DNA from: Kiloniellales bacterium
Lineage (GTDB): Bacteria; Pseudomonadota; Alphaproteobacteria; Kiloniellales; JAKSBE01
Assembly: GCA_030067055.1 (NCBI GenBank)
Contig: JASJAL010000413.1
Location: 1 to 7,213, forward strand
Length of the DNA: 7,213 bases
Direction: 5' to 3'
Below, piece after piece: positions 1-6,523 of the stretch (its first letter is position 1; every line of letters starts with the position of its first letter). The notes under the pieces were generated by a model. The model was not told the origin of the DNA, did no database searches, and worked only from the letters and a program-made list of their open reading frames with translations. A program made the translations under genes and the position numbers.

Positions 1-369
1 GACGCCGTCGCCCTGGGCTCGCCGCACTTCTCCTACGAGGAGTTCGGCCGCCTGGAAGCTGCCCTGAAGGGCCGGGAAATCACGCTGCCCTTCTACGTCT
101 GCACCGGCCGTCACGCGGTCGAACGCCTCGATGCGGAGGGCCGACTGAGGCCCCTGGAAGAGGCGGGGGTCACCCTCGTCACCGACACCTGTGTCGTGGT
201 GACGCCGATCCTGCCCCGCGACGGCGGGGTGCTGATGACCAACTCCGGCAAGTTCGCCCACTACGCGCCGGGCACGATCGGCTACGGCGTGGTCTACGGC
301 AGCCTGGAGGACTGCGTCGCCACCGCGGCCGACGGCCGGGTCACGCGGGACGAGTCCCTGTGGCGATAG
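1..369 (+). CDS. Aconitase X (AcnX) catalytic large subunit, C-terminal part
   Basis: The 5' end lies outside the window; the last 122 codons are visible, ending in TAG at 367-369. AcnX enzymes are Fe-S dehydratases of the aconitase superfamily. Bacterial members with known activity mostly dehydrate cis-3-hydroxy-L-proline to 1-pyrroline-2-carboxylate, and archaeal ones act on mevalonate 5-phosphate. Visible family signatures, numbered from the window edge, are GSPHFSYEEF (6-15), CTGRHAV (34-40), TDTCVVVTPI (61-70), whose Cys64 is a likely cluster ligand, and LMTNSGKFAHYAPG (78-91). The end of the protein looks intact. The small subunit that should complete the enzyme is at 1289-1732, not directly adjacent. 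The family is clear; the substrate cannot be decided from this fragment. Confidence 0.93.
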   Translation, partial: DAVALGSPHFSYEEFGRLEAALKGREITLPFYVCTGRHAVERLDAEGRLRPLEEAGVTLVTDTCVVVTPILPRDGGVLMTNSGKFAHYAPGTIGYGVVYGSLEDCVATAADGRVTRDESLWR

Positions 370-468
370 CGGTCGGCGACATCCCCGAAGGGCGTGATGG
401 CGCCTCTGTCATGGCCGGCTCGGGGCGAGCCCGCCTAAGATGCCGCAGCACCAGACATCGCAACGGCC

Positions 469-474
469 GGGGGA
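469..474 (+). promoter_or_regulatory. Ribosome binding site of the DUF1194 gene
   Basis: A GGGGGA run lies 8 bases before the ATG at 483. It supports that start over an in-frame ATG at 360, which lacks a comparable site and would overlap the AcnX large-subunit stop and place 41 residues in front of an otherwise good signal peptide. Confidence 0.6.
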
Positions 475-482
475 CCCCATTT

Positions 483-1250
483 ATGCGCCGCATCAGCCTG
501 CTGCTCACCCTCCTGCTCGCCGCCTGGAGCGTGGCACCAAAGCCGACCTCGGCCGTCGAACTGGCCCTGGTCCTGCTCAACGACGTCTCCAAGAGCATGG
601 ACACCGCAGAGTTCGCCATGGTCAAGGCAGGTTATCGCGCGGCCTTCTCAGATCCCGAGGTCATCGCCGCGATCGGAACCATCGCCGGCGGGGTCGCCGT
701 CGCCTACGTCGAGTTCTCCGGCAAGCGGGAGATCAAGCTGGTCCAGGGTTGGGACGTGCTGAGCGATGCCGCCTCCGCCAGCGCCTTCGGCGACGCGATC
801 GCCCGCGCACCGCGCTCCAGCGCCGGGAACACGGCGATGGCCGCCGGCCTCGTCGGCGCCACTCGACTCTTGACCCAGGGCGACTTCGGCAGCGCCCGCC
901 GGGTCATCGACATCGCCAGCGACCATCCCTCGGATGGCGGGCGTTCCGCATCCGCGCGGGACGCCGCGGTCGCGGCCGGGATCACCATCAACGCTCTGCC
1001 GATCATGAGCGCCGGACCCATCGGCACCTTCGACGGCCGCATGACCTATTCCACCGCGGAGTGGGGCGCGGGCGGAATCGCCGGCTTCTACCGGCACAAC
1101 GTCATCGGCGGCGACGGCGCCTTTCTGGTCGAGGCCAGCGATTTCACCGCCTTCGGCGAGGCGCTCAAGCGCAAGCTTCTGCGCGAGCTGATCGCCTCGG
1201 ACGACGAGAAGGTATCGTCGGGAACGAGACGCGCTGCCCTGGTCGAGTAG
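483..1250 (+). CDS. Secreted DUF1194 (von Willebrand A-like) protein
   Basis: This 255-aa protein has a signal peptide: MRR, a Leu-rich core (about residues 5-16) and a TSA cleavage site near residue 24, so it is probably exported to the periplasm. The mature part looks like the DUF1194 family, a branch of the VWA fold. DVSKS (34-38) fits the DxSxS metal-binding (MIDAS) motif, and the Thr of AGNTAMAAGL (114-123) and Asp147 in VIDIASDHPS are candidate further MIDAS residues. The C-terminal block FYRHNVIGGDGAFLVEA (202-218) followed by DFTAFGEALKRKLL is typical of the family. DUF1194 has no established function; VWA domains generally bind proteins through a metal ion. The DHPSDGG segment differs from the GDGxNN-like segment I remember for the family. 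The gene sits between the two AcnX subunit genes on the same strand, 113 bp after the first and 38 bp before the second, and may share their transcript, but nothing suggests a role in that enzyme. Confidence 0.88.
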   Translation: MRRISLLLTLLLAAWSVAPKPTSAVELALVLLNDVSKSMDTAEFAMVKAGYRAAFSDPEVIAAIGTIAGGVAVAYVEFSGKREIKLVQGWDVLSDAASASAFGDAIARAPRSSAGNTAMAAGLVGATRLLTQGDFGSARRVIDIASDHPSDGGRSASARDAAVAAGITINALPIMSAGPIGTFDGRMTYSTAEWGAGGIAGFYRHNVIGGDGAFLVEASDFTAFGEALKRKLLRELIASDDEKVSSGTRRAALVE

Positions 1251-1273
1251 CGGCGGCGCGGCCCGAGAGATCT

Positions 1274-1278
1274 GGAGG
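1274..1278 (+). promoter_or_regulatory. Ribosome binding site of the AcnX small subunit
   Basis: GGAGG lies 10 bases before the ATG at 1289. It fixes the start of the small subunit, whose frame is otherwise open far upstream into the DUF1194 gene. Confidence 0.7.
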
Positions 1279-1288
1279 ACAGCCCGCG

Positions 1289-1732
1289 ATGACGGGAGCC
1301 GCGATCCAAGGCGAGGTCCTGCTACCCGGCGTCGCCGAGGGCGCCGTCCTCAAGCTCGACCGTCCGATCAGCTTCTGGGGCGGAGTCGACCCGGAGACCG
1401 GCCGGATCGCCGACCCGCGCCATCCCCAGCACGAGCAGACGGTCGGCGGGCGGATCCTGGTGATCCCAGAGACAATCGGCTCATCCTCGGGGTCCGCGGT
1501 CATGCTGGAGCTGATCGCCCGGGGGCTGGGACCGGCGGCGGTCATTCTCGGCAAGCCCGACGCGATCTTGATCCTGGGGGTCGTGGTGGCCAGGGAGATG
1601 GGCTACCGCAACCCGCCGCCGGTGCTTCTGCTGCCGTCGCAGGGCCAAGCAGCTTTGTCTAGCGGCCAGACCTGCCGGATCGGATCGGGTGGAACGATCG
1701 AGACCGACGCCGCTCCGGCCGTCTCTGCGTGA
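1289..1732 (+). CDS. AcnX small subunit (swivel domain, DUF126 family)
   Basis: This 147-aa protein matches the usual size of the separate small subunit of two-subunit AcnX. It should pair with the large subunit ending at 369 and supply the mobile aconitase-swivel domain that closes over the Fe-S active site. Recognisable blocks are GEVLLPGVAEG (8-18), ISFWGGVDPETGRIADPRHP (27-46) and the Ser-rich active-site loop GSSSGS (64-69), followed by LELIARGLGPAAVIL (73-87) and PDAILILGVVVAREMG (90-105). The residues before the Ser-rich loop read PETIGSSSGS, whereas many homologues as I remember them carry a GRGSSS form. The start is set by GGAGG at 1274-1278. The gene is 38 bp downstream of the DUF1194 gene and is the last plus-strand gene before the convergent junction. 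Confidence 0.93.
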   Translation: MTGAAIQGEVLLPGVAEGAVLKLDRPISFWGGVDPETGRIADPRHPQHEQTVGGRILVIPETIGSSSGSAVMLELIARGLGPAAVILGKPDAILILGVVVAREMGYRNPPPVLLLPSQGQAALSSGQTCRIGSGGTIETDAAPAVSA

Positions 1733-1867
1733 CGTCGACCCGCAAGCAGCGCTCGCAGGCCCGGTCACATGGCAGCGGGACGAACCCCCGAGAGGCTGCG
1801 CGAGAGGAGACCCTGATGATCGTCGAACCCCGGGGGCGTCGAGAAATCCGCCGCTCGGCGCCGGCGT

Positions 1868-2983
1868 TTATGCGCCCAGGAAGTCCTCGTAGGCCAGGCC
1901 CTCGGTCGGGCCGATCAGCTTTCGGTCGACGAGGTCCGCGTGCAGGATCTGGACCTCCCAGCGCACGTCGATGCCATGGCTGCTGCCCAGCATCGCCGGC
2001 GGGTAGAGCGCCGCGAACATGGGGTCGAAGCTCAGGCGGTCGTTGAAGTAGTCCGCGATCGGCATCCTGGCGGGGATCCGATCGACCGTCTTCTCGTAGA
2101 GCACGACGCCGCGCATCGGCTCCTGGAAGGACACCGCAACTGCTTTGCGACCAAGCAGCTTCCGATACTGGCCGCATTCCAAGTTGCCGGCGACGATCCG
2201 CAGGGTCACGTCCTCCAGCGGCACCCGCGAATGCCCGGCGACCAGATCGGAGACCCGGTAATCGACACCGCGTTCGATGCGCGCTGGCAGAGGCGCTAGA
2301 CGGAGCTGCATGTACCCGCGCAGCTGGCGGCGCATCAAGAACCAGATCCCCGCACCAAGTGCGCCGCTGCCGATGAGCGCCGTCAAGAGGGGGATTTTGA
2401 AGCCGCCGTTGCTGCGTTGGTGCGAGTAGAACCAGGTCGCGGCCTCCGGCGAGAACTGGTCGTGCACGCCGACCGCCGCATTGGCCAGCACCACCAGCCC
2501 GCCGACCACGACGAGCCCCAGGGTGATCATCCGGTTCAGCGGCGGGATCGCCTTGAGGTTGGCGAAGAAGCGGAAAGCGTCTTTGGGCTCGATGATCTCC
2601 GCCGCTTCGCTGTTGAGCGGCGGCTTAGCGCCGATCCGGATCAGCTGCTCTTCGGAGACCTTGGTATCGAAGACCACGGCGTCGTTGACCCAAACCTTGG
2701 TGTGCAGGCGCAAGTCGACGTGCTTGCCGGCGTAGCTGTAGAAGCGCAGCTTACTGGCCGGGATTTGGAACTCGGTCTCACCGCTTTGCACCTGGAAGGC
2801 TTCCCAGTGCAAGGTATGGCTGCTGCTGATTCCGTCGCTGCGTTTGACCTCGACCGTAGCGTCCAGGTGGAACTCGGCGTCATGGCCAACCAGCTCCGGA
2901 TCGTTCACGCGGACTTTGCAGACAAGGGGGGCTGAGCTGTCCGTCTCGTCCCGCGCAAGCTCCATGTCGATGGCTGCGGTCAT
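1868..2983 (-). CDS. Hypothetical two-TM protein with soluble domains on both sides
   Basis: I do not recognise this 371-aa protein. Residues 1-150 are soluble, polar and probably beta-rich. Two hydrophobic helices follow (about 152-171, ITLGLVVVGGLVVLANA, and 197-217, IPLLTALIGSGALGAGIWFL), joined by a 25-residue loop. A second soluble domain covers about 220-371. The basic MRRQLRGYM after the second helix points to a cytoplasmic C-terminus, so both soluble domains probably face the cytoplasm around a membrane hairpin. There is no signal peptide and no catalytic motif that I can name. The ATG at 2983 is chosen because a GGAG lies 6 bases ahead of it; Met7 is a possible alternative. The gene is 87 bp downstream of another two-TM gene (3071-3361), and the two are probably co-transcribed. 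Coding status is well supported by length, amino-acid make-up and the ribosome site; function is unknown. Confidence 0.85.
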   Translation of the reverse strand: MTAAIDMELARDETDSSAPLVCKVRVNDPELVGHDAEFHLDATVEVKRSDGISSSHTLHWEAFQVQSGETEFQIPASKLRFYSYAGKHVDLRLHTKVWVNDAVVFDTKVSEEQLIRIGAKPPLNSEAAEIIEPKDAFRFFANLKAIPPLNRMITLGLVVVGGLVVLANAAVGVHDQFSPEAATWFYSHQRSNGGFKIPLLTALIGSGALGAGIWFLMRRQLRGYMQLRLAPLPARIERGVDYRVSDLVAGHSRVPLEDVTLRIVAGNLECGQYRKLLGRKAVAVSFQEPMRGVVLYEKTVDRIPARMPIADYFNDRLSFDPMFAALYPPAMLGSSHGIDVRWEVQILHADLVDRKLIGPTEGLAYEDFLGA

Positions 2984-3070
2984 GAGTCACTCCGTCCTGG
3001 CGGCCTGAGGAAAGGAGAAATAGGGAAAGGACGAGCCCTCGCGTCGAGAGGGACCCGGCGCGGGAGACGG

Positions 3071-3361
3071 CTAGTCGTCGACCGCCACCAAGGCGATCCG
3101 GAAGCCGCCGTAGCGCTTCTTGAGCGCCATTCGCAGGGTAAACAGGATGGTGAGCGCGTAGATCGCCATGCCGAAGATCTGGCCCACCAGGTTGAGGGTG
3201 GCGCGTTCCACACCCAAGGCCCCCAGGGCGAAGCCCAGGATAAGCCCCAGGACCAGGAGCGCGATGGTCCCGAGGATCGCGGTCCTCCAAGCGATCAGCC
3301 ACCAGACCGCAAGCACGCGGGTCCAGGTGGGCTCCAGGTCGCGATCTACGTGGTCGGCCAT
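3071..3361 (-). CDS. Small two-TM membrane protein of unknown function
   Basis: This 96-aa protein has an acidic N-terminus (MADHVDRDLEP), a Trp/Arg-rich pre-membrane segment (about 12-26, including VWWLIAWRT), a first membrane helix (about 28-50, Leu/Gly-rich) and a second one (about 57-78). It ends in a basic tail, LKKRYGGFRIALVAVDD. The RYGGFRIAL-type tail resembles other small hypothetical membrane proteins, but I cannot assign a family. The ATG at 3361 has only a weak GAGCGGGG ribosome site about 7 bases ahead. The gene lies 95 bp after the VOC gene and 87 bp before the larger two-TM gene. The two could work together at the membrane, but that rests on position alone. Confidence 0.75.
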   Translation of the reverse strand: MADHVDRDLEPTWTRVLAVWWLIAWRTAILGTIALLVLGLILGFALGALGVERATLNLVGQIFGMAIYALTILFTLRMALKKRYGGFRIALVAVDD

Positions 3362-3402
3362 GGCTTAGCCCCGCTCATGAAATCCCAATGGCGGGCCTAT
3401 AG

Positions 3403-3437
3403 CACGAAGCGGAGCGACAACGCTCAAGAGTTTCGTG
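3403..3437 (-). terminator. Nested stem-loop after the VOC gene, possible terminator
   Basis: The sequence contains two nested inverted repeats. The outer arms CACGAA (3403-3408) and TTCGTG (3432-3437) enclose the inner arms GAGCG (3412-3416) and CGCTC (3421-3425) around a 4-base loop. It begins 19 bases past the VOC stop codon on the minus strand, where a terminator or a stabilising 3' hairpin would be expected. No T-run follows, so it is not a standard intrinsic terminator. It could also be an operator for the gene starting at 3361. Confidence 0.35.
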
Positions 3438-3456
3438 ATCCGAGCCAGGGGCCGAT

Positions 3457-4293
3457 CTAGCCTTCGCAGAAGCTCAGCGAGACCCCGTTCCCGGCCACCG
3501 GATCGAGCAGCACGGTGCTGTCCTCGTCGTCGAAGGGAATCCCCGATTCCGAAAGGCAGGACCGCACCGCCGCCAGGCCTTCGACCTCGATCGCAAGGTG
3601 GGCGATGAAGGGCGGCTCGGCTGGCACCTCGAAGTCCAGGAGATCCGGGTGGAGGAACTGGAGGGCGGCATCGCCGAACAGCAAGTCCGACGCTTCGGGC
3701 TTGACGAAGAAGACGTCGACGTCCCGGCCCCAGATCTCGGCATAGGCCCGGGCCGTGGCCTCGGGATCCTCGACCGCGACCGTCACCCGACCGATTCCCA
3801 GCGCCGTGTTCGGATGCACCGTCCACTGCGGTTGCCAGACCAGGTCGCGGCTCAGGTGCTGACAGAGAAAAGCCTTGAGGCCGGGAGTCGCTTGCGGCGG
3901 CAGGTGCACCAGGCTGAAGGCCGGCAGGGCGTCGCCCTCGGGCAGCTCGAGGATCCGCTTCAGGTCCTTGGGACCGTCGATCGCGATGCCACGGGCGGTC
4001 AGCTCGGCTGCCGCCGCCACCGCGTCCTCGGTCGCGAAGGCCAGGCCCAGGGCACCTTCGCGATGCTCCAGAAAGCGGTCCAGGTCGTTGGTGAACTGCC
4101 CGGGATCGACGATGCCCAGCAGCTCGATATAGTCCTGCTGGAACATGATGCAGTAGTTGGCGGTGCCCCAGCCGATGTGCCGGCCGCGCGGGGTCACCGT
4201 GAAGCCGAGCCGGGTCCAGGTCGTGCGTGCGGCTTCCAGATCGCGCACGCCGATCAGGGCATGGTCGATCCCGGTGATGGGGTCCTGGCTCAC
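3457..4293 (-). CDS. Two-module VOC / glyoxalase-like protein
   Basis: This 278-aa protein belongs to the vicinal oxygen chelate superfamily, most like the Glyoxalase_3 type. The N-terminal module (about 8-130) opens with IDHALIGVRDLEAA, giving metal-ligand candidate His11, then LGFTVTPRGRHIGWGTANYC (29-48) and QDYIELLGI (53-61) with candidate ligand Glu57. A second module (about 165-276) starts at GIGRVTVAVEDPEATA and ends with AHLAIEVEG and DPVAGNGVSLSF, a normal two-domain length. VOC enzymes use a divalent metal for isomerisation, dioxygenation or lyase reactions; the substrate is not evident here. The start is GTG, the stop codon of the upstream aldolase/SDR gene is only 9 bases ahead, and no good ribosome site is visible, which suggests translational coupling. 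Position suggests a role in handling products of that enzyme, possibly a reactive carbonyl; this is inference. Confidence 0.88.
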   Translation of the reverse strand: MSQDPITGIDHALIGVRDLEAARTTWTRLGFTVTPRGRHIGWGTANYCIMFQQDYIELLGIVDPGQFTNDLDRFLEHREGALGLAFATEDAVAAAAELTARGIAIDGPKDLKRILELPEGDALPAFSLVHLPPQATPGLKAFLCQHLSRDLVWQPQWTVHPNTALGIGRVTVAVEDPEATARAYAEIWGRDVDVFFVKPEASDLLFGDAALQFLHPDLLDFEVPAEPPFIAHLAIEVEGLAAVRSCLSESGIPFDDEDSTVLLDPVAGNGVSLSFCEG

Positions 4294-4302
4294 GTTCGGG
4301 AG

Positions 4303-6498
4303 CTAGCGCAGCGCCGAGGCGATGTTGCCGCCGTCGACGTTGACGATGGCGGCCGTAGTCTTGTCGGCCAGGGCAAGGTCGACGAAGACCCGGGCGACGT
4401 CGTCGGCATGGACCTCGCGATGCAGCAAGTTGTCGCGCAGCAGCTCCTCGCTGCTGACCCCGCGGGCCAGGGCCCGCTTGGCGATGGTCTCCTCGGTCAG
4501 GACGCCGCTGCGCACGCCCTCTGCGCTGACCGCGTTGGCCCTGATGCCGTCGACCCCGTAGTCGACCGCGAACTGCCGGACCAGGGCCAGGGTCGCCGCG
4601 TTGGGCAGGCCATAGGGGCCGGCCCCGGCGCTGGGATTGATCGCCTGGCGCGAAGTGTTAAACAGCAGCGCGCCGCCAGTTCCTTGCTGCAGCATGATGC
4701 CGACCGCCGCCTTGGCCGCGCGGTAATGGGCGAAGAAGTTGAGCTCGAAGGATTGCCTGATCTCGGCCTCCTCGACCTCGCCGATGCGACCCTGCCAGGT
4801 CTTGCCGGCGTTGGAGACCAGGATGTCGAGCCCACCGAAGGTCTCGCAGACCCGCTCGAAAGCCTGGGTCAGGTCCGCTTCGTCGGTCACGTCGCAGCGG
4901 ATCGCGAGCGCCCGGATCGCCTGGGCGAAGGAGCGCATGCCGTCCAGGTCGAGGTCGACCAGCGCGACCTCGGCGCCCTGAGCGTGGAAGGCCCGCGCCG
5001 TGGCCCGGCCGATCGCCCCGGCGCCACCGGTCACCACCGCGACCTGGCCGGCCAGCGGTCGTGACTCGGTCTCCCAGGGTGCCGCGCCTTCGCCGAGGGC
5101 ATACTCGGCATCGAAGATCTGGGACTCCTCCAGACTTTCGTATTGGCTCAGGGACTCGGCGCCGGCAATCGTGTCGATCGAGGCCTCCATCACGTCGGCC
5201 GCCGCCGCCGCAGTCGCGGCATCCGGGCCGGCGGCGAAGAATCCGAGGCCGCGCACCAGGGCGATTCGCGGCAGAGGGTCTTGGAGCCGCTCACCGCTGG
5301 TCAGCCGTTGGGCATGACGCCGGAAGTAGTCCCTGTAGTCGGCCGCGTAGTCCTCGATTGCGCGCCGGGCCGCCGAAGCGAAGGCCGCGCGGCGGCCGAG
5401 CTCGGGCGCCGGCAGGATCACCGGCCAGGGCTTCGTGAAGGGCAGATTTTGCGGGGTTGTCGGCCCGGCCTGTGCGTAGCGGGAAAGGTCGATCCCGTTG
5501 ACGAAGTCCCGGATCACCTCGCCGCTGCGAAATGTCAGGACGCAGCGCCGGTAGCGGTCGCCGACCCCCTCGGAAAGGGCCAGGGAACCGCGCAGGATCG
5601 GCGCGATCTCGGCCGGCTCCGCGAGGCGCCGCGGCAACTCGACCGGCGCGAAGACCCGGCGCTTGCCTTTGCGCAGGCGGCGTTGGGCCAGGCTGATCAG
5701 GCTGACCATGCGCTCGTAGGACTCGCGGGCATCGTCGCCAAAGGTCACGATGCCGTGTTTCATCAGAACCAGTCCCTCGGCCTCCGGTTTGGCGTCGAAG
5801 GCGGCCTTGGCGGCCTTGGCCAGCTCAAAGCCCGGCAATGTGTAGGGAACCACCGCCAGGGTCTCGCCGAAGACTTCGCGGCACAGCGTCTCGCCCTCCG
5901 CCTGGTTGGTCAGGGCGAGGACCGCGGCGGCGTGGCAGTGATCGATATAGCGCGGCGGCAGCAAGGCGTGCATCAGGGTCTCGACGGGAGTTTCCGGCGC
6001 CTCGGGATCCAGGTGGTTGCGACGCTGGATCCTGACCCGGTCCTCGCCGCTCAGCTCCTTCAGGCTGTGCAGCGCGCGCAGCGGTTCCAGGCGCAAAGCC
6101 GGCAGGCCGGCGACCGTGATCTCGGCCATGTCGACACCCCGGCCCTGCATGCAGAGCACGTCGATCGATTCGCCGGTCACGTCCTTGATCCGGGTCTTGA
6201 CCGATGTGCTGCCGTCAGCGCCCTGGGCCACCAGGCGCCGGTCGCTGCCGATCAGACGGGTCGCATAGACGCGAAAGGCGAGATCGGCGGCAACGTCCCG
6301 CTCACCGAGTTCACGGATCAGCTCCTGCGCCTCGCCGTCCTTCCAACGACTTTCCGCGCCCCGGCCCTTGTCGCCTCGAGCCTTGCCGCCCCTGGGCTTG
6401 TCGGCCTGGGATTTTTCCTGCGCCTTGTCGGATTCCCGTTCGCCAAAGCGCATCGGACCGAGTTTCAGTCGATCGCCGCCTTTGCCTTCGACGCTCAT
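4303..6498 (-). CDS. Bifunctional class II aldolase / short-chain dehydrogenase
   Basis: This 731-aa protein fuses two enzymes. Residues about 53-400 form a class II (metal-dependent) aldolase of the RhaD/YuxG-type fusion family. Metal-ligand candidates are His187 and His189 (DHCHAAAVLALTN) and His248 (KHGIVTFGD); Glu173 in PVETLMHALL is the likely catalytic acid. Residues about 482-731 form an SDR: TGGAGAIG (490-497) binds the cofactor, Asp515 at the end of beta-2 favours NAD(H), Asp536, the NAG at 563-565 and Asn587 are present, and Ser616 and Tyr629 are the catalytic pair. The expected Lys of YxxxK is Asn633. A charged Lys/Arg/Gly/Asp-rich extension (1-52) precedes the usual family start. 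Such fusions typically split a ketose 1-phosphate into DHAP and an aldehyde and change the aldehyde's redox state. The gene follows mtnP by 25 bp, with a modest AAGG ribosome site, which points to a sugar phosphate from MTA or 5'-deoxyadenosine as substrate (inference). The ATG at 6498 is probable, but a shorter start cannot be excluded. Confidence 0.92.
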   Translation of the reverse strand: MSVEGKGGDRLKLGPMRFGERESDKAQEKSQADKPRGGKARGDKGRGAESRWKDGEAQELIRELGERDVAADLAFRVYATRLIGSDRRLVAQGADGSTSVKTRIKDVTGESIDVLCMQGRGVDMAEITVAGLPALRLEPLRALHSLKELSGEDRVRIQRRNHLDPEAPETPVETLMHALLPPRYIDHCHAAAVLALTNQAEGETLCREVFGETLAVVPYTLPGFELAKAAKAAFDAKPEAEGLVLMKHGIVTFGDDARESYERMVSLISLAQRRLRKGKRRVFAPVELPRRLAEPAEIAPILRGSLALSEGVGDRYRRCVLTFRSGEVIRDFVNGIDLSRYAQAGPTTPQNLPFTKPWPVILPAPELGRRAAFASAARRAIEDYAADYRDYFRRHAQRLTSGERLQDPLPRIALVRGLGFFAAGPDAATAAAAADVMEASIDTIAGAESLSQYESLEESQIFDAEYALGEGAAPWETESRPLAGQVAVVTGGAGAIGRATARAFHAQGAEVALVDLDLDGMRSFAQAIRALAIRCDVTDEADLTQAFERVCETFGGLDILVSNAGKTWQGRIGEVEEAEIRQSFELNFFAHYRAAKAAVGIMLQQGTGGALLFNTSRQAINPSAGAGPYGLPNAATLALVRQFAVDYGVDGIRANAVSAEGVRSGVLTEETIAKRALARGVSSEELLRDNLLHREVHADDVARVFVDLALADKTTAAIVNVDGGNIASALR

Positions 6499-6523
6499 CC
6501 GGGAAACCTTGCCTGGCTTGCGG

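Noticed and set aside
417..431. GGCTCG-GGG-CGAGCC hairpin as a terminator after the AcnX large subunit
   Set aside because: The stem is perfect but only 6 bp with a 3-base loop and no T-run; such repeats are expected by chance in DNA this GC-rich.
360..482. Longer N-terminus for the DUF1194 protein
   Set aside because: It would overlap the AcnX stop and bury the signal peptide; the ATG at 483 has a ribosome site and gives a normal signal sequence.
440..1288. Upstream extension of the AcnX small-subunit frame
   Set aside because: The extension is Arg/His-rich shadow sequence across the DUF1194 gene; GGAGG at 1274-1278 and family length support the start at 1289.
1824..1843. Repeated GTCGA flanking a CCCCGGGGG core, considered as an attachment or operator site
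   Set aside because: It is too short, and no integrase, regulator or mobile-element gene is nearby.
1849..1869. CGCCG/CGGCG hairpin followed by TTT as a terminator for the convergent junction
   Set aside because: It has a 5-bp stem, an 8-base loop and only three T; too weak to call, and it touches the stop codon of the 371-aa gene.
2984..3070. Pyrimidine-rich minus-strand tract between the two membrane genes, considered as a terminator
   Set aside because: The associated CCCTC/GAGGG stem is only 5 bp and the tract is interrupted by C; co-transcription of the two genes is more likely.
3598..5064. Long plus-strand open frame (488 codons) opposite the VOC and SDR genes
   Set aside because: It spans two real minus-strand genes and their junction and has low-complexity composition with no domain.
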